Origin: JAAXXJ01 sp964412455
Lineage (GTDB): Bacteria; Nitrospirota; UBA9217
Reading direction: 5' to 3'
DNA: 56,819 nt
Assembly (NCBI GenBank): GCA_964412455.1
Contig: CAYPOT010000018.1
Coordinates: 1 to 56,819 of the forward strand
Below, piece after piece: positions 34,273 to 42,254 of this stretch. A model generated the notes under the pieces. That model ran no database searches. It saw only the letters and a program-made list of their open reading frames with translations, and was not told the origin of the DNA. The translations under genes were made by a program, and so were the position numbers. Each line of letters opens with the position of its first letter. Position 1 is the stretch's first letter.

Positions 34273-34442
34273 AGGTATGATATCTCAGACACAACCTTTG
34301 GCACGGTTAATGCGGATAAGAGTTGGATAAAATGGGATTTCTTGTCGTAGAGACCGCCATCAATTGAGTGAAGATCTTGCGAAAGAATGAACCTGTTTCT
34401 ATCCGCCTTGATCAGCAGTTGATCCGCTTCTTCAGTGTCCAA
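34263..34442 (-). CDS. Small open frame between spt and the GNAT gene
   Basis: After the TAG of spt the same frame stays open for 64 codons and ends 10 nt inside the GNAT start. A TTG (34442) is the only common start codon near the front, giving about 59 residues, acidic then basic, with no domain I recognise. Readthrough of the spt stop would instead add this as a tail. The base composition is more A+T-rich than the neighbouring genes. It may be chance: 64 open codons are unusual but not decisive. Confidence 0.3.
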   Translation of the reverse strand: MDTEEADQLLIKADRNRFILSQDLHSIDGGLYDKKSHFIQLLSALTVPKVVSEISYLCI

Positions 34443-34457
34443 ATGCTCTTTCTTTGA

Positions 34458-35639
34458 CTATGGGATGATGCCCAGCTTCTTCCCCGCCTTTTCCAGGATC
34501 ACCAGCACCCGGTCGAGCATCTCGTCGGTATGGGTCGCCATGTAGCTCGTGCGGATGAGGCTGCGGCCCTGCTGGGTCGCCGGCGGGACGACCGGATTCA
34601 CGAAGACCCCTTCGTCGCTCAGGGTCTTCCACATCATGAAGGCACGATCCATCTCGCCCATGAGAAGCGGGATGATGGGTGTTTCCGATGTTCCGGTGTC
34701 GTAGCCCATCTGTTTGCAGGCCTTCATCATCTTGTTCGTATTGTGCCAGAGACGCTCCCTGAGCTCCGGCTCCTGATCAATGACATCAAGCGCCGCGATG
34801 ACCGATGCGACAGAGGCCGGTGGAGGGCTGGCCGAGAAGATCAACGGTCTCGACATGTGCTTGATGTAATGGATCACGTCATCGCTGGCGGCCACGAACC
34901 CGCCGATGGACGCCATGGACTTGCTGTAGGTCCCCATGATGACGTCCACGTCCTTCTCGAGCCCGAAGTGCTCCGCCGTGCCGCGGCCCGTCCTGCCCAG
35001 CACACCGACGCCGTGCGCGTCGTCCACCATGAGCCGGGCGCCGAACTTTTTGCACACCTTCACGATGTCCGGAAGCGGCGCTATGTCCCCTTCCATGCTG
35101 TAGACGCCGTCAACGACCACGAGCTTGCCCTTGTCACCGCACCCCTTGAGGACGAACTCAAGGCTGTTCATATCGCTGTGCTTGAATTTTCTGGTCTCCG
35201 CGAAGGAAAGGCGGCAGGCGTCGATGATGCTCGCATGGTCGAGCTTGTCGATGATAACGACGTCGTCCTTGCCGGCAAGGGAAGAGATAATGCCGAGGTT
35301 TGTCTGGTAGCCCGTGGAAAAGGTCAGGGCGTTCTCCTTCCGGAAGAACTTCGCCAGCTTCTCCTCGAGCTGCACATGGATATCGAGTGTGCCGTTCAGA
35401 AAACGGGAACCCGCGCATCCGCTGCCGTACTTCTTCACCGCGGCGATCGCCGCTTCCTTGACCTTCGGATGACTGGTGAGGCCGAGGTAGTTGTTTGAAC
35501 CGAGCATGATCATCTTCCTGCCCTGCACGGTCACCTCGGGGCTCTGTTCCGATTCCACCACACGGAAATAGGGATAGAACCCGGCGGCCATCACTTCCTT
35601 TGCAGCCGTGTACTTCCCGCATTTTTCAAAAAGGTCCAC
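34458..35639 (-). CDS. spt: Serine palmitoyltransferase-like alpha-oxoamine synthase
   Basis: A 393-residue PLP enzyme from GTG 35639 (GGGAGG 7 nt upstream; an ATG at 35699 lacks one). Family marks: 'MIMLGSNNYLGLTSHPKV', 'GSGCAGSRFLNGT', H135 in 'KLDHASIID', 'VDDAHGVGVLG' and the PLP lysine K240 in 'MGTYSKSMASIGGF'. The last third ('RSLIRTSYMATHT') is closer to serine palmitoyltransferases than to BioF or Kbl, and the neighbours fit a sphingolipid pathway: serine + acyl-CoA to 3-ketosphinganine. Kbl or another AOS activity remains possible. Confidence 0.82.
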   Translation of the reverse strand: MDLFEKCGKYTAAKEVMAAGFYPYFRVVESEQSPEVTVQGRKMIMLGSNNYLGLTSHPKVKEAAIAAVKKYGSGCAGSRFLNGTLDIHVQLEEKLAKFFRKENALTFSTGYQTNLGIISSLAGKDDVVIIDKLDHASIIDACRLSFAETRKFKHSDMNSLEFVLKGCGDKGKLVVVDGVYSMEGDIAPLPDIVKVCKKFGARLMVDDAHGVGVLGRTGRGTAEHFGLEKDVDVIMGTYSKSMASIGGFVAASDDVIHYIKHMSRPLIFSASPPPASVASVIAALDVIDQEPELRERLWHNTNKMMKACKQMGYDTGTSETPIIPLLMGEMDRAFMMWKTLSDEGVFVNPVVPPATQQGRSLIRTSYMATHTDEMLDRVLVILEKAGKKLGIIP

Positions 35640-35714
35640 TGCTCTGCCTCCCTCACTTCTTGTTCGTGATGTCGTCAGCACTAAATGAATTCTTGCCAAA
35701 ATGGCGAAATTGTT

Positions 35715-35829
35715 GGTAACGTCTTAATGGTTACGAAGCCCGTATCGTCAAACGTCTTTCGGGTAACCGTAGTGTAAAAAGACCGAATGACGTAACCGCT
35801 GGACGAAACGGGCGTCGTCACCGTTACCG
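35715..35829. promoter_or_regulatory. Cluster of GTAAC/GTTAC motifs before spt
   Basis: Five copies in both orientations (GGTAACG 35715, GGTTACG 35729, GGTAACC 35762, CGTAACC 35791, CGTTACC 35822) lie in 115 bp upstream of spt. The first two form an inverted pair with a 9-nt gap. The regular recurrence suggests a regulator-binding region. Confidence 0.35.
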
Positions 35830-35834
35830 CTGCC

Positions 35835-35898
35835 TTTTGGTTTCGGCTTGCCCCGCTTTAGAGGCATCCGCCTCTAACGGGGCCTGTCCGGGTCAGGC
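35835..35898. repeat. Interspersed nested-palindrome repeat, copy 2
   Basis: Nearly identical to 2115-2177, with the same TAGAGGC-ATCC-GCCTCTA core. It ends 5 bp from the stop of the reductase gene at 35903, a position consistent with use as the transcript end of that gene. Confidence 0.8.
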
Positions 35899-35902
35899 AA
35901 TA

Positions 35903-36904
35903 TCAGCCGATCCAGCCGTTCTCGCGGTACCATTTCCAGGTCGCTGCCAGTCCCTGCTCCAGGGGCATGGCTGCACGGAAACCGAGGTCTGTCCGGATCG
36001 TGTCCAGGTCGCATGTCCAGTAGTGCTGTGCAGCCTCACGCACCTTCTGGCGGTTTATGATGGTCGCCCTGCCGGTCAGGAGACCTGCTGCTTCAGATGC
36101 AAGGCCGATGAGGTAACCGGCCCATACCGGCACCTTGATGATCCTGGCCGTGACGCCGCCTGACTCCTGGAGGGCCTGCTGGAAACCGGTCATGGAGTGG
36201 ACCCGGTCCTCGGCGACAAAATAGACGCTGCCGCTCGGCACGGGTCGTTCGCCTGCCATCAGAAGCGCTTCCGCAAGGTCTTTCACGTAGCACCAGTTCA
36301 GAAAGCGCTCGCTGCCGCTTACGTCCAAAATAAATCCCTTAGCCGCCCAGCGGAACAGTTCGAACACGTCGGCATCCCTCGGGCCGTACACGGCGGAAGG
36401 ACGGAGGATGACGACGGAAAAGCGGTCCTTGAACTTGAGCGTCTCTTCCTCCGCGAGGAGTTTGCTCCTGCCGTAATCAGACACCGGATGCGGCGTGTCA
36501 GTGGCTTTTACCGGCCGGTCAGCCTGTGCCGGACCGGCGGCGGCAAGACTGGAGACCAGAACGAACTTCTGAACGTTCTGACCATGGCGGGCACAAGCCT
36601 CAAGAAGGTTCCGGGTGCCGAGCTGATTGACCTGGTAGTAGTCGCGCCGCCGTGCAGCCTTGGTAAGTCCCGCAACATGATAGACGGTCGCGGCATTCCG
36701 AACGGCGGCTGTCAGGGATTCCCGGTCATCACAATCACCCTGAACGAGATGCACCCGCTGGCCCTTGAGCCATCGAAGATTCCCCGGGTCCCGCACCAGG
36801 CAGGTCACCTCATGACCTCTGCTGACCAGAAGTTCCACGAGATGGCTGCCCACAAAACCGGTGCCGCCGGTTACCAGTACCGGGCCGGTAACAGTAAGTT
36901 TCAT
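35903..36904 (-). CDS. cerR: NAD-dependent reductase/epimerase (ceramide reductase candidate)
   Basis: A 333-residue extended short-chain dehydrogenase: dinucleotide loop GGTGFVG (13-19), 'VYHVAGLTKAA', active-site Y144xxxK148 in 'SDYGRSK' and 'VILRPSAVYGPRD'. In bacterial sphingolipid loci such a protein (CerR) reduces the 3-keto group of the ceramide precursor. The gene is on the same strand as spt, 263 bp upstream of it. Specificity is inferred from the neighbours. Other sugar or steroid dehydrogenases share the fold. Confidence 0.7.
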   Translation of the reverse strand: MKLTVTGPVLVTGGTGFVGSHLVELLVSRGHEVTCLVRDPGNLRWLKGQRVHLVQGDCDDRESLTAAVRNAATVYHVAGLTKAARRRDYYQVNQLGTRNLLEACARHGQNVQKFVLVSSLAAAGPAQADRPVKATDTPHPVSDYGRSKLLAEEETLKFKDRFSVVILRPSAVYGPRDADVFELFRWAAKGFILDVSGSERFLNWCYVKDLAEALLMAGERPVPSGSVYFVAEDRVHSMTGFQQALQESGGVTARIIKVPVWAGYLIGLASEAAGLLTGRATIINRQKVREAAQHYWTCDLDTIRTDLGFRAAMPLEQGLAATWKWYRENGWIG

Positions 36905-36937
36905 AATAGTTTAAGGAATGTTTTGAGGTCGAGTCAG

Positions 36938-36966
36938 TGTAGCGAAAGCGGTGTATTCTGTCAAGA
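36938..36966 (-). promoter_or_regulatory. Sigma-70 promoter of reductase gene
   Basis: On the minus strand: TTGACA (36966-36961), 17 bp, TACACT (36943-36938), then 33 nt to ATG 36904. No Shine-Dalgarno sequence is visible in the leader. Confidence 0.6.
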
Positions 36967-36977
36967 ATTATGAGGAC

Positions 36978-37952
36978 TTAGCGGTGATTCTGAATATCGG
37001 CAGGGAGCGGACAGGAACCGCTCTCTTCGCACCGTTCGCACTCCAACTGGATCGTACTGTGCATGATCTTGAACCGGTCGGTCAACCGCTGTCTGATAGC
37101 ATCAAGCAGTACCCTGCTCCCGCTGACCGGCATGTCGTCAATGACGACATGGGCGCTGAGGGCATAGACGCCGGAGGTTATGGTCCAGACATGGACATGG
37201 TATGCTTCGCGAACGCCATCTTCCTTGGCGATCTCCTCCGCCACGGCGGCGATGTTGATGTGTGAAGGCGCTGATTCAAGCAGGATGCTCACCGATTCGG
37301 AAACCAGGGCTATGGCTCCGGCGATGATGCCCAGGGCGATGAGAATGCTCAGGATCGGATCGATGAGATACCAGCCGGTATAGAGAATGACGATCCCGCC
37401 GATGATAACACCAACTGACGAGACCGCGTCTCCGATGATATGCAGGAAAGCGCCCCTGATGTTCAGGTTCGTCTTATGGTGCTTCATCAGGAACAACGCG
37501 CCGATGATGTTCACGATCAGGCCGATGACCGCGACGACCAGCATCAGCATGCCGGCCACCGGCTGGGGGTTCAGGATGCGCTCATAGGCCTCGTACATGA
37601 TGTACAGGGAGATGAGCACGAGGGTGACGCCGTTCAGAAGCGCCGCGAGGATCTCGAGACGGTAGAACCCGAAGGTCTTCTTATCCGTCGCCGGCATGCT
37701 CGCGAATTTCATGGCAAAGAACGAGAGCGCGAGCGCCAGGGTGTCCGTGAACATGTGTCCGGCGTCCGACAGGAGGGCCAGGCTGTTCGACAGGACACCG
37801 CCGATGATCTCGGCGATCATCATGAACAGCGTGATCGTGAGGGCTATGAGAAGGCCTTTTCTGCCGCCCGCTGAGGCGTGATCGTGACCATGGCCGTGGG
37901 CATGCTCATGGTCGTGATCATGGTGCTCTGTCTGTCTTTTCGGTGCGGTCAT
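36978..37952 (-). CDS. Cation diffusion facilitator (zinc/divalent metal exporter)
   Basis: A 324-residue CDF transporter from ATG 37952 (GGAGA 9 nt upstream). A His/Asp-rich cytoplasmic start ('HHDHDHEHAHGHGHDH') is followed by six helices with metal-site residues in 'NSLALLSDAGHMFTD' and 'HIIGDAVSSVG', and a C-terminal ferredoxin-like domain with 'YHVHVWTITSG'. The tail adds 'CERCEESGSCP'. It uses proton exchange to expel Zn2+ or similar ions from the cytoplasm. Confidence 0.95.
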   Translation of the reverse strand: MTAPKRQTEHHDHDHEHAHGHGHDHASAGGRKGLLIALTITLFMMIAEIIGGVLSNSLALLSDAGHMFTDTLALALSFFAMKFASMPATDKKTFGFYRLEILAALLNGVTLVLISLYIMYEAYERILNPQPVAGMLMLVVAVIGLIVNIIGALFLMKHHKTNLNIRGAFLHIIGDAVSSVGVIIGGIVILYTGWYLIDPILSILIALGIIAGAIALVSESVSILLESAPSHINIAAVAEEIAKEDGVREAYHVHVWTITSGVYALSAHVVIDDMPVSGSRVLLDAIRQRLTDRFKIMHSTIQLECERCEESGSCPLPADIQNHR

Positions 37953-38036
37953 GGAAAATTTCTCCAAAATGAATTAAAGCTCAAAATCTGAGACCTATCT
38001 ACAAACTTGTTGAAAGTTTTTTTCGCGTCTTTTATT

Positions 38037-38136
38037 CGTCGTTCCTGCCCCTGCTTACGTCTGGCTGGGGCAGGCTCCGGCGGGAATCCAGGCTTTTCAG
38101 GCTGTAACTGGATCCCCGTTTTCACGGGGATGACGA
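38037..38136. repeat. Dispersed intergenic repeat (GGGAATCCAGG type)
   Basis: The roughly 100-bp unit runs from CGTCGTTCCTG to GGGGATGACGAA with internal stems (CCCCTGC/GGCTGGGGCAGG; CCCCGTTTTCACGGGG). It is a common dispersed repeat type in bacterial chromosomes. The decayed copy at 9549-9659 is related. Confidence 0.65.
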
Positions 38137-38208
38137 AGTATGCTACAAGAGATGCATTTCTTTTGATAGCAAAATCCAATGAGCTATTATCGTCCCAGCG
38201 AAGTACGC

Positions 38209-39036
38209 CTACCGGACCGCCTCGGGCGTCCAGAAACGGAGGTCCGGCACGGAATCAATGACACCCAGCTCCATCGCGTATCCATAATAGGTCAGAAGCC
38301 CCTTCTGCTCCTCGGGCCCCAGATCATAACTGAAGCTGGTCCAGTACCTGGCCAGGGTCTCCGCAGGCAAGCCGAAGTCCCCGGCATGCCGCTCAGCGAG
38401 TTCGGCCAAACGGGACATGCCGTACTGTTTCGACTCCAGAAGAGCATTGTAGAGCAGGGCGAGGTCCTGCTCCATGTTCTTCCTGTAGTTCACCTGCCAG
38501 ATCGCAAAGACAAAGGGAAGGCCTGTCTTGTTGTACCAGAGCTCGCCGAGGTCGTAGGTATGGGGAAACCGGGGCGCCGCGGCGCGCTTGAGCGCGAGGT
38601 CTCCGATGGTAAGCACAGCGTCAGCCGTATCGTAAGGTTCCTCGACCCCCTGCTCATACTGCATGAAATCGGGGCTGACTCCCTCAAAGAGCTCAAGGAT
38701 GATCCTGAGCAGAACGATGGACGTGGCCGAAGCCGTAGTCAGGGCGACGGTCTTCCTGTCCAAGTCCGCAAGCGGTACCTTGCTTTCCAGGATAATGCTC
38801 ATTGCACTGGTCCTCGAAGTGATGGAGAAGCCCGGCAGGAGGCGGTATTTTCCCGGGTTCATGGCGTATTCGATGGATGAGGACGGCGAGACGTCGATCT
38901 TGCCTTCGACGAGACAGCGGTTCAGCTCCGTGGGGATGCCTTCGACGATCTTGAAGGGGAATTCCACCTTCTTCGTCAGGATTCCGGCATGGACCGGAAA
39001 GCAGTTTGAATAGACGATATGACCAAGTCTGAGCAT
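38209..39036 (-). CDS. mqnA: Chorismate dehydratase MqnA (futalosine pathway)
   Basis: A 275-residue periplasmic-binding-fold enzyme that dehydrates chorismate to 3-enolpyruvylbenzoate, the first step of futalosine-type menaquinone synthesis. The start 'LRLGHIVYSNCFPVHAGIL', the ligand loop 'VSPSSSIEYAMNPGKYRLLPGFSIT' and 'FVFAIWQVNY' match the family. AGAGGT precedes the ATG. No other mqn gene is in the window. The presence of this gene says the host uses menaquinone in respiration. Confidence 0.93.
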   Translation of the reverse strand: MLRLGHIVYSNCFPVHAGILTKKVEFPFKIVEGIPTELNRCLVEGKIDVSPSSSIEYAMNPGKYRLLPGFSITSRTSAMSIILESKVPLADLDRKTVALTTASATSIVLLRIILELFEGVSPDFMQYEQGVEEPYDTADAVLTIGDLALKRAAAPRFPHTYDLGELWYNKTGLPFVFAIWQVNYRKNMEQDLALLYNALLESKQYGMSRLAELAERHAGDFGLPAETLARYWTSFSYDLGPEEQKGLLTYYGYAMELGVIDSVPDLRFWTPEAVR

Positions 39037-39122
39037 AATGTATCTTACCTCTGCTATATAATACGCCCATTACATTTACAGTAACACTAGATGTTTTATA
39101 GCATCTTATAATGCGTTATTAT

Positions 39123-42100
39123 TCATGTAGTTACGTCTTTCTTTTTAAACTTATTCTCTAGATCGTCTATCAGCGTATACACTACGGGAACAACAACCAG
39201 GGTAAGCAGCGTCGATGTTATAAGTCCGCCTATGACCGCTATCGCCATGGGAGCGCGGAGTTCCGCTCCCTCGCCGAGCTTCAGCGCCGTGGGCAGCATG
39301 CCGAAGACCATCGCTGCCGTCGTCATCAGGATCGGTCGAAGCCTGACGGGCCCGGCCTTCAGGAGCGCCTCATTCCGCTCCATGCCCTGATTACGAAGCG
39401 TGATGGTGTAGTCAACGAGCAGGATGGCGTTCTTCGTTACCAGTCCCATGAGCATGATGATGCCGATGAGGCTGAAGATGTTGACCCGCTCGCCGGTGAG
39501 CATGAGCATCCCCATTGCGCCGATGAGGCTCACGGGCAGGGAGAACATGATCGTGAAGGGGTGCACGAAGCTTTCGAACTGCGACGCCAGGATCATGTAG
39601 ACCATGATCACGGCAATAACCAGGGCGAAGGCGATGCTCTGGAAGGATTCAACCATGGCATCCCCCATTCCCAGATGGCGGAAAGACTGTTCCGGTGTAA
39701 TGTTCTTCTCGATGATCTTATTGAGGTCCTCGATGGCCTGACCCATCGGTTTTTCCTTCTCGATGTTGGAAAAAATCGCCGCGGCGGGCTGACGGTTCAA
39801 TCGGGTGATGACCGTCGGCCCCTCTCCGATGCTGGTCTTTGCAACCTGGTCAAGCGACAGGATCTCGCCGGATGCGGAACGAATCCGAACGTGAGCGATG
39901 TCGCCCGGCTTGTTTCGTTCAGACTCAATCAGCCTGGCTTTGATATCGTAGCGCTCCCCTTCCTGCACATCCTTGTATTTCCCGATTATCTCACCGCCGA
40001 TCATCGTGTTGACCGTGCTGCCGATGGAGGCGGCGCTCACTCCATAGTTCCCGGCCATCTCGCGATCTATTTGAATACGCACCTCAGGCTTACCCGGTTC
40101 GATATCCATGTCCACGTCCACGATGCCTGGAACCTTAGCGTATTCAGCGCTGATGACGACCGCGCGCTTTTGCACGTCCTCAAGTTTCCGCCCCTGGATC
40201 ATAACCTGTATCGGCACGGCCCGCATGCCTCCGCCCACCATCGCTATCTGTTCCACCGACGATGTAATGCCCTGATAGCCTTTGATATCTTGTCGCACCT
40301 GCCGCATAGAATCGGTCTGGTCAATCGTCCGATCGTCCCGTTCTTTCATATTGACAAATATCCTGCTCTTGTTGATGTCCTGCGCAAAGTCTGATCCCGT
40401 CACATAAAATGTACTTGCTACTTCCGGCCTGACTCTTAACCGCTCATCGATCTGCTTCATCGCTTCATCTGCCCGCGGCAGAGAGTATTCTATGGGCGTC
40501 TTGAGCCGGACCATGAATCGACCTTGATCTTCGGCGGGAAGAAACTCCTTTCCCAGGACCATGAACAGCGCCAGTCCGGCCGCAAAGCTTCCAAAGGCGA
40601 TCATGATGACCGTAGGACGGTGGCGCAGGGCCCAGGCCAGGAGCGGGCGGTACAGATCGTAGAGCTTTTCGTAGCCCTTTTCCAGGAACATATAGAGCTT
40701 TCCGTGCTTCGGTCGATAGGAGAGGAACCGCGACGAGAGCATGGGCGTGAGCGTCAGCGAAACAAAGAGCGAGATGAGCACCGCCACGCTGACCGTGATG
40801 CCGAACTCGAAGAAGAACTTGCCCACAATGCCCTTCATGAACGCCACGGGCACGAAGACGGCAACGATCGCGAAGGTCGTGGCCATGACGGCGAGACCGA
40901 TCTCCGAGGCGCCTTCCCGGGCGGCCTGGGCCGGCGGCTCCCCTTCTTCCATCCGGCGATAGATGTTCTCGAGCACCACAATGGCGTCGTCGATCAGGAT
41001 GCCGATGGAGAGCGACAGGGCAAGCATGGTCATCATGTTCAACGTAAAGCCGAAGGCCTGGATGAAGGCGAACGTTGCGATGACCGATGTCGGCAGGGCC
41101 ACGGCGCTGATCAGAGTGCTCCGGACGCTTCTGAGGAACACGAAGATGATCACCACGGCAAGGATACCGCCCAGCCAGAGCGCCACCTCAACGTCCTCGA
41201 TGGACCTCCGGATGTAAATGGACTGATCGAACGTAATGTTGAGGTTCATTCCCTGCGGCGCCTTCACCGCAGCTACCGCAGCTTTGACCCGTTCGGCGAC
41301 GGCGACCGTGTTCTCGCCGGACTGCCGCTTTACTTCAAGGCCGACCGCGGTCTTGCCGTTGTACCGCGTAATGGACCGCTCGTCCTCAAGGCCGTCTTCA
41401 GCGTAGCCGATGTCCTTCAGCTTGATGAGCCGTCCGTGACGATAGGAGATCACCATCTCGTTGAAAGCCTCAGGCGTTGCATATTCGCCCTTGGTCTTGA
41501 CGATATACTCCCTGCGGGTGTTCTCTATCCTGCCGCCCGGCGCTTCCTTGTGCTCGGCGCCCAGGGCACGCTTCACGTCCTCCGCGGTAAGCGCGGCAGC
41601 CTCCATTTTCCTCTGGTCCAGCCAGAAGCGGACCTGGCGCTCCCTGCCCCCGCTGATGGTCACCGAACCCACACCCGATATCTTCTCAATTTCCCGCTTC
41701 AGCACCTTGTCGGCATAGTGGGTCATGTCCCGGACCGACCGTTCGCCCCAGAGTGCGATCCAGATAATGGGCTGGTCCGAGGGGCTGATCTTCTCGATCA
41801 CCGGCGGTTCAGTGTCCTCGGGAAGGCGGTTCCGGACGGCTGCCACCTTATCGCGCACATCCTGGGCCGCCTGTTCAAGGTTCCGCTCGAGATAGAACTC
41901 CACGGTCACTATGGAGAACTCTTCCATGCTTCGCGAGGTGATGGTCTTGACGCCGCCGATCGTGTTCACCGCCTCTTCGATCACGTCGGTAACGTCGACC
42001 TCCATGATCTCCGGAGTTCCGCCGACGAGTTTGGTGGTGATGTTCACCACGGGAAAATTGATCTCGGGAAACAGATCCAGTGCCATGCGCGGATATGCCA

Positions 42101-42179
42101 CAATGCCGAAGATGACCAGCGCAAGGCCTACCATGGTCATGAATACCGGTCGTTTAATGGAGATCTCAGGAAGCCGCAT
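39123..42179 (-). CDS. RND efflux pump, HAE-1 type inner-membrane subunit
   Basis: A 1018-residue proton-driven AcrB/MexB-type pump: 12 helices, two large periplasmic loops, N-terminal 'ISIKRPVFMTMVGLALVIFG' and the proton-relay 'GILIDDAIVVLENIYRRMEEGE' in helix 4. It sits 75 bp after the tolC-like gene. The expected periplasmic adaptor is missing between them, so it must use one encoded elsewhere. Confidence 0.96.
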   Translation of the reverse strand: MRLPEISIKRPVFMTMVGLALVIFGIVAYPRMALDLFPEINFPVVNITTKLVGGTPEIMEVDVTDVIEEAVNTIGGVKTITSRSMEEFSIVTVEFYLERNLEQAAQDVRDKVAAVRNRLPEDTEPPVIEKISPSDQPIIWIALWGERSVRDMTHYADKVLKREIEKISGVGSVTISGGRERQVRFWLDQRKMEAAALTAEDVKRALGAEHKEAPGGRIENTRREYIVKTKGEYATPEAFNEMVISYRHGRLIKLKDIGYAEDGLEDERSITRYNGKTAVGLEVKRQSGENTVAVAERVKAAVAAVKAPQGMNLNITFDQSIYIRRSIEDVEVALWLGGILAVVIIFVFLRSVRSTLISAVALPTSVIATFAFIQAFGFTLNMMTMLALSLSIGILIDDAIVVLENIYRRMEEGEPPAQAAREGASEIGLAVMATTFAIVAVFVPVAFMKGIVGKFFFEFGITVSVAVLISLFVSLTLTPMLSSRFLSYRPKHGKLYMFLEKGYEKLYDLYRPLLAWALRHRPTVIMIAFGSFAAGLALFMVLGKEFLPAEDQGRFMVRLKTPIEYSLPRADEAMKQIDERLRVRPEVASTFYVTGSDFAQDINKSRIFVNMKERDDRTIDQTDSMRQVRQDIKGYQGITSSVEQIAMVGGGMRAVPIQVMIQGRKLEDVQKRAVVISAEYAKVPGIVDVDMDIEPGKPEVRIQIDREMAGNYGVSAASIGSTVNTMIGGEIIGKYKDVQEGERYDIKARLIESERNKPGDIAHVRIRSASGEILSLDQVAKTSIGEGPTVITRLNRQPAAAIFSNIEKEKPMGQAIEDLNKIIEKNITPEQSFRHLGMGDAMVESFQSIAFALVIAVIMVYMILASQFESFVHPFTIMFSLPVSLIGAMGMLMLTGERVNIFSLIGIIMLMGLVTKNAILLVDYTITLRNQGMERNEALLKAGPVRLRPILMTTAAMVFGMLPTALKLGEGAELRAPMAIAVIGGLITSTLLTLVVVPVVYTLIDDLENKFKKKDVTT

Positions 42180-42254
42180 GAATACCCTCGCTCATTGAAG
42201 TAACGTTATTTACACATAGAATACAGCAACTTATGATCAGTCAGCCTCGGGAAC

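Noticed and set aside
34299..34313. TGGCAC-N6-ATGC, a sigma-54-like -24/-12 element on the plus strand
   Set aside because: GG and GC have the right 10-nt spacing, but no plus-strand gene follows; it points into the antisense of spt.
34458..35639. Naming the AOS as kbl or bioF
   Set aside because: No threonine dehydrogenase or biotin gene is near, and the C-terminal motifs and neighbours fit serine palmitoyltransferase better.
37949..38179. Minus-strand 76-codon frame
   Set aside because: It lies mostly inside a dispersed repeat and overlaps the leader of the CDF gene.
40524..42203. 559-codon plus-strand frame antisense to the RND pump
   Set aside because: His/Arg/Asp-rich mirror translation of the pump gene.
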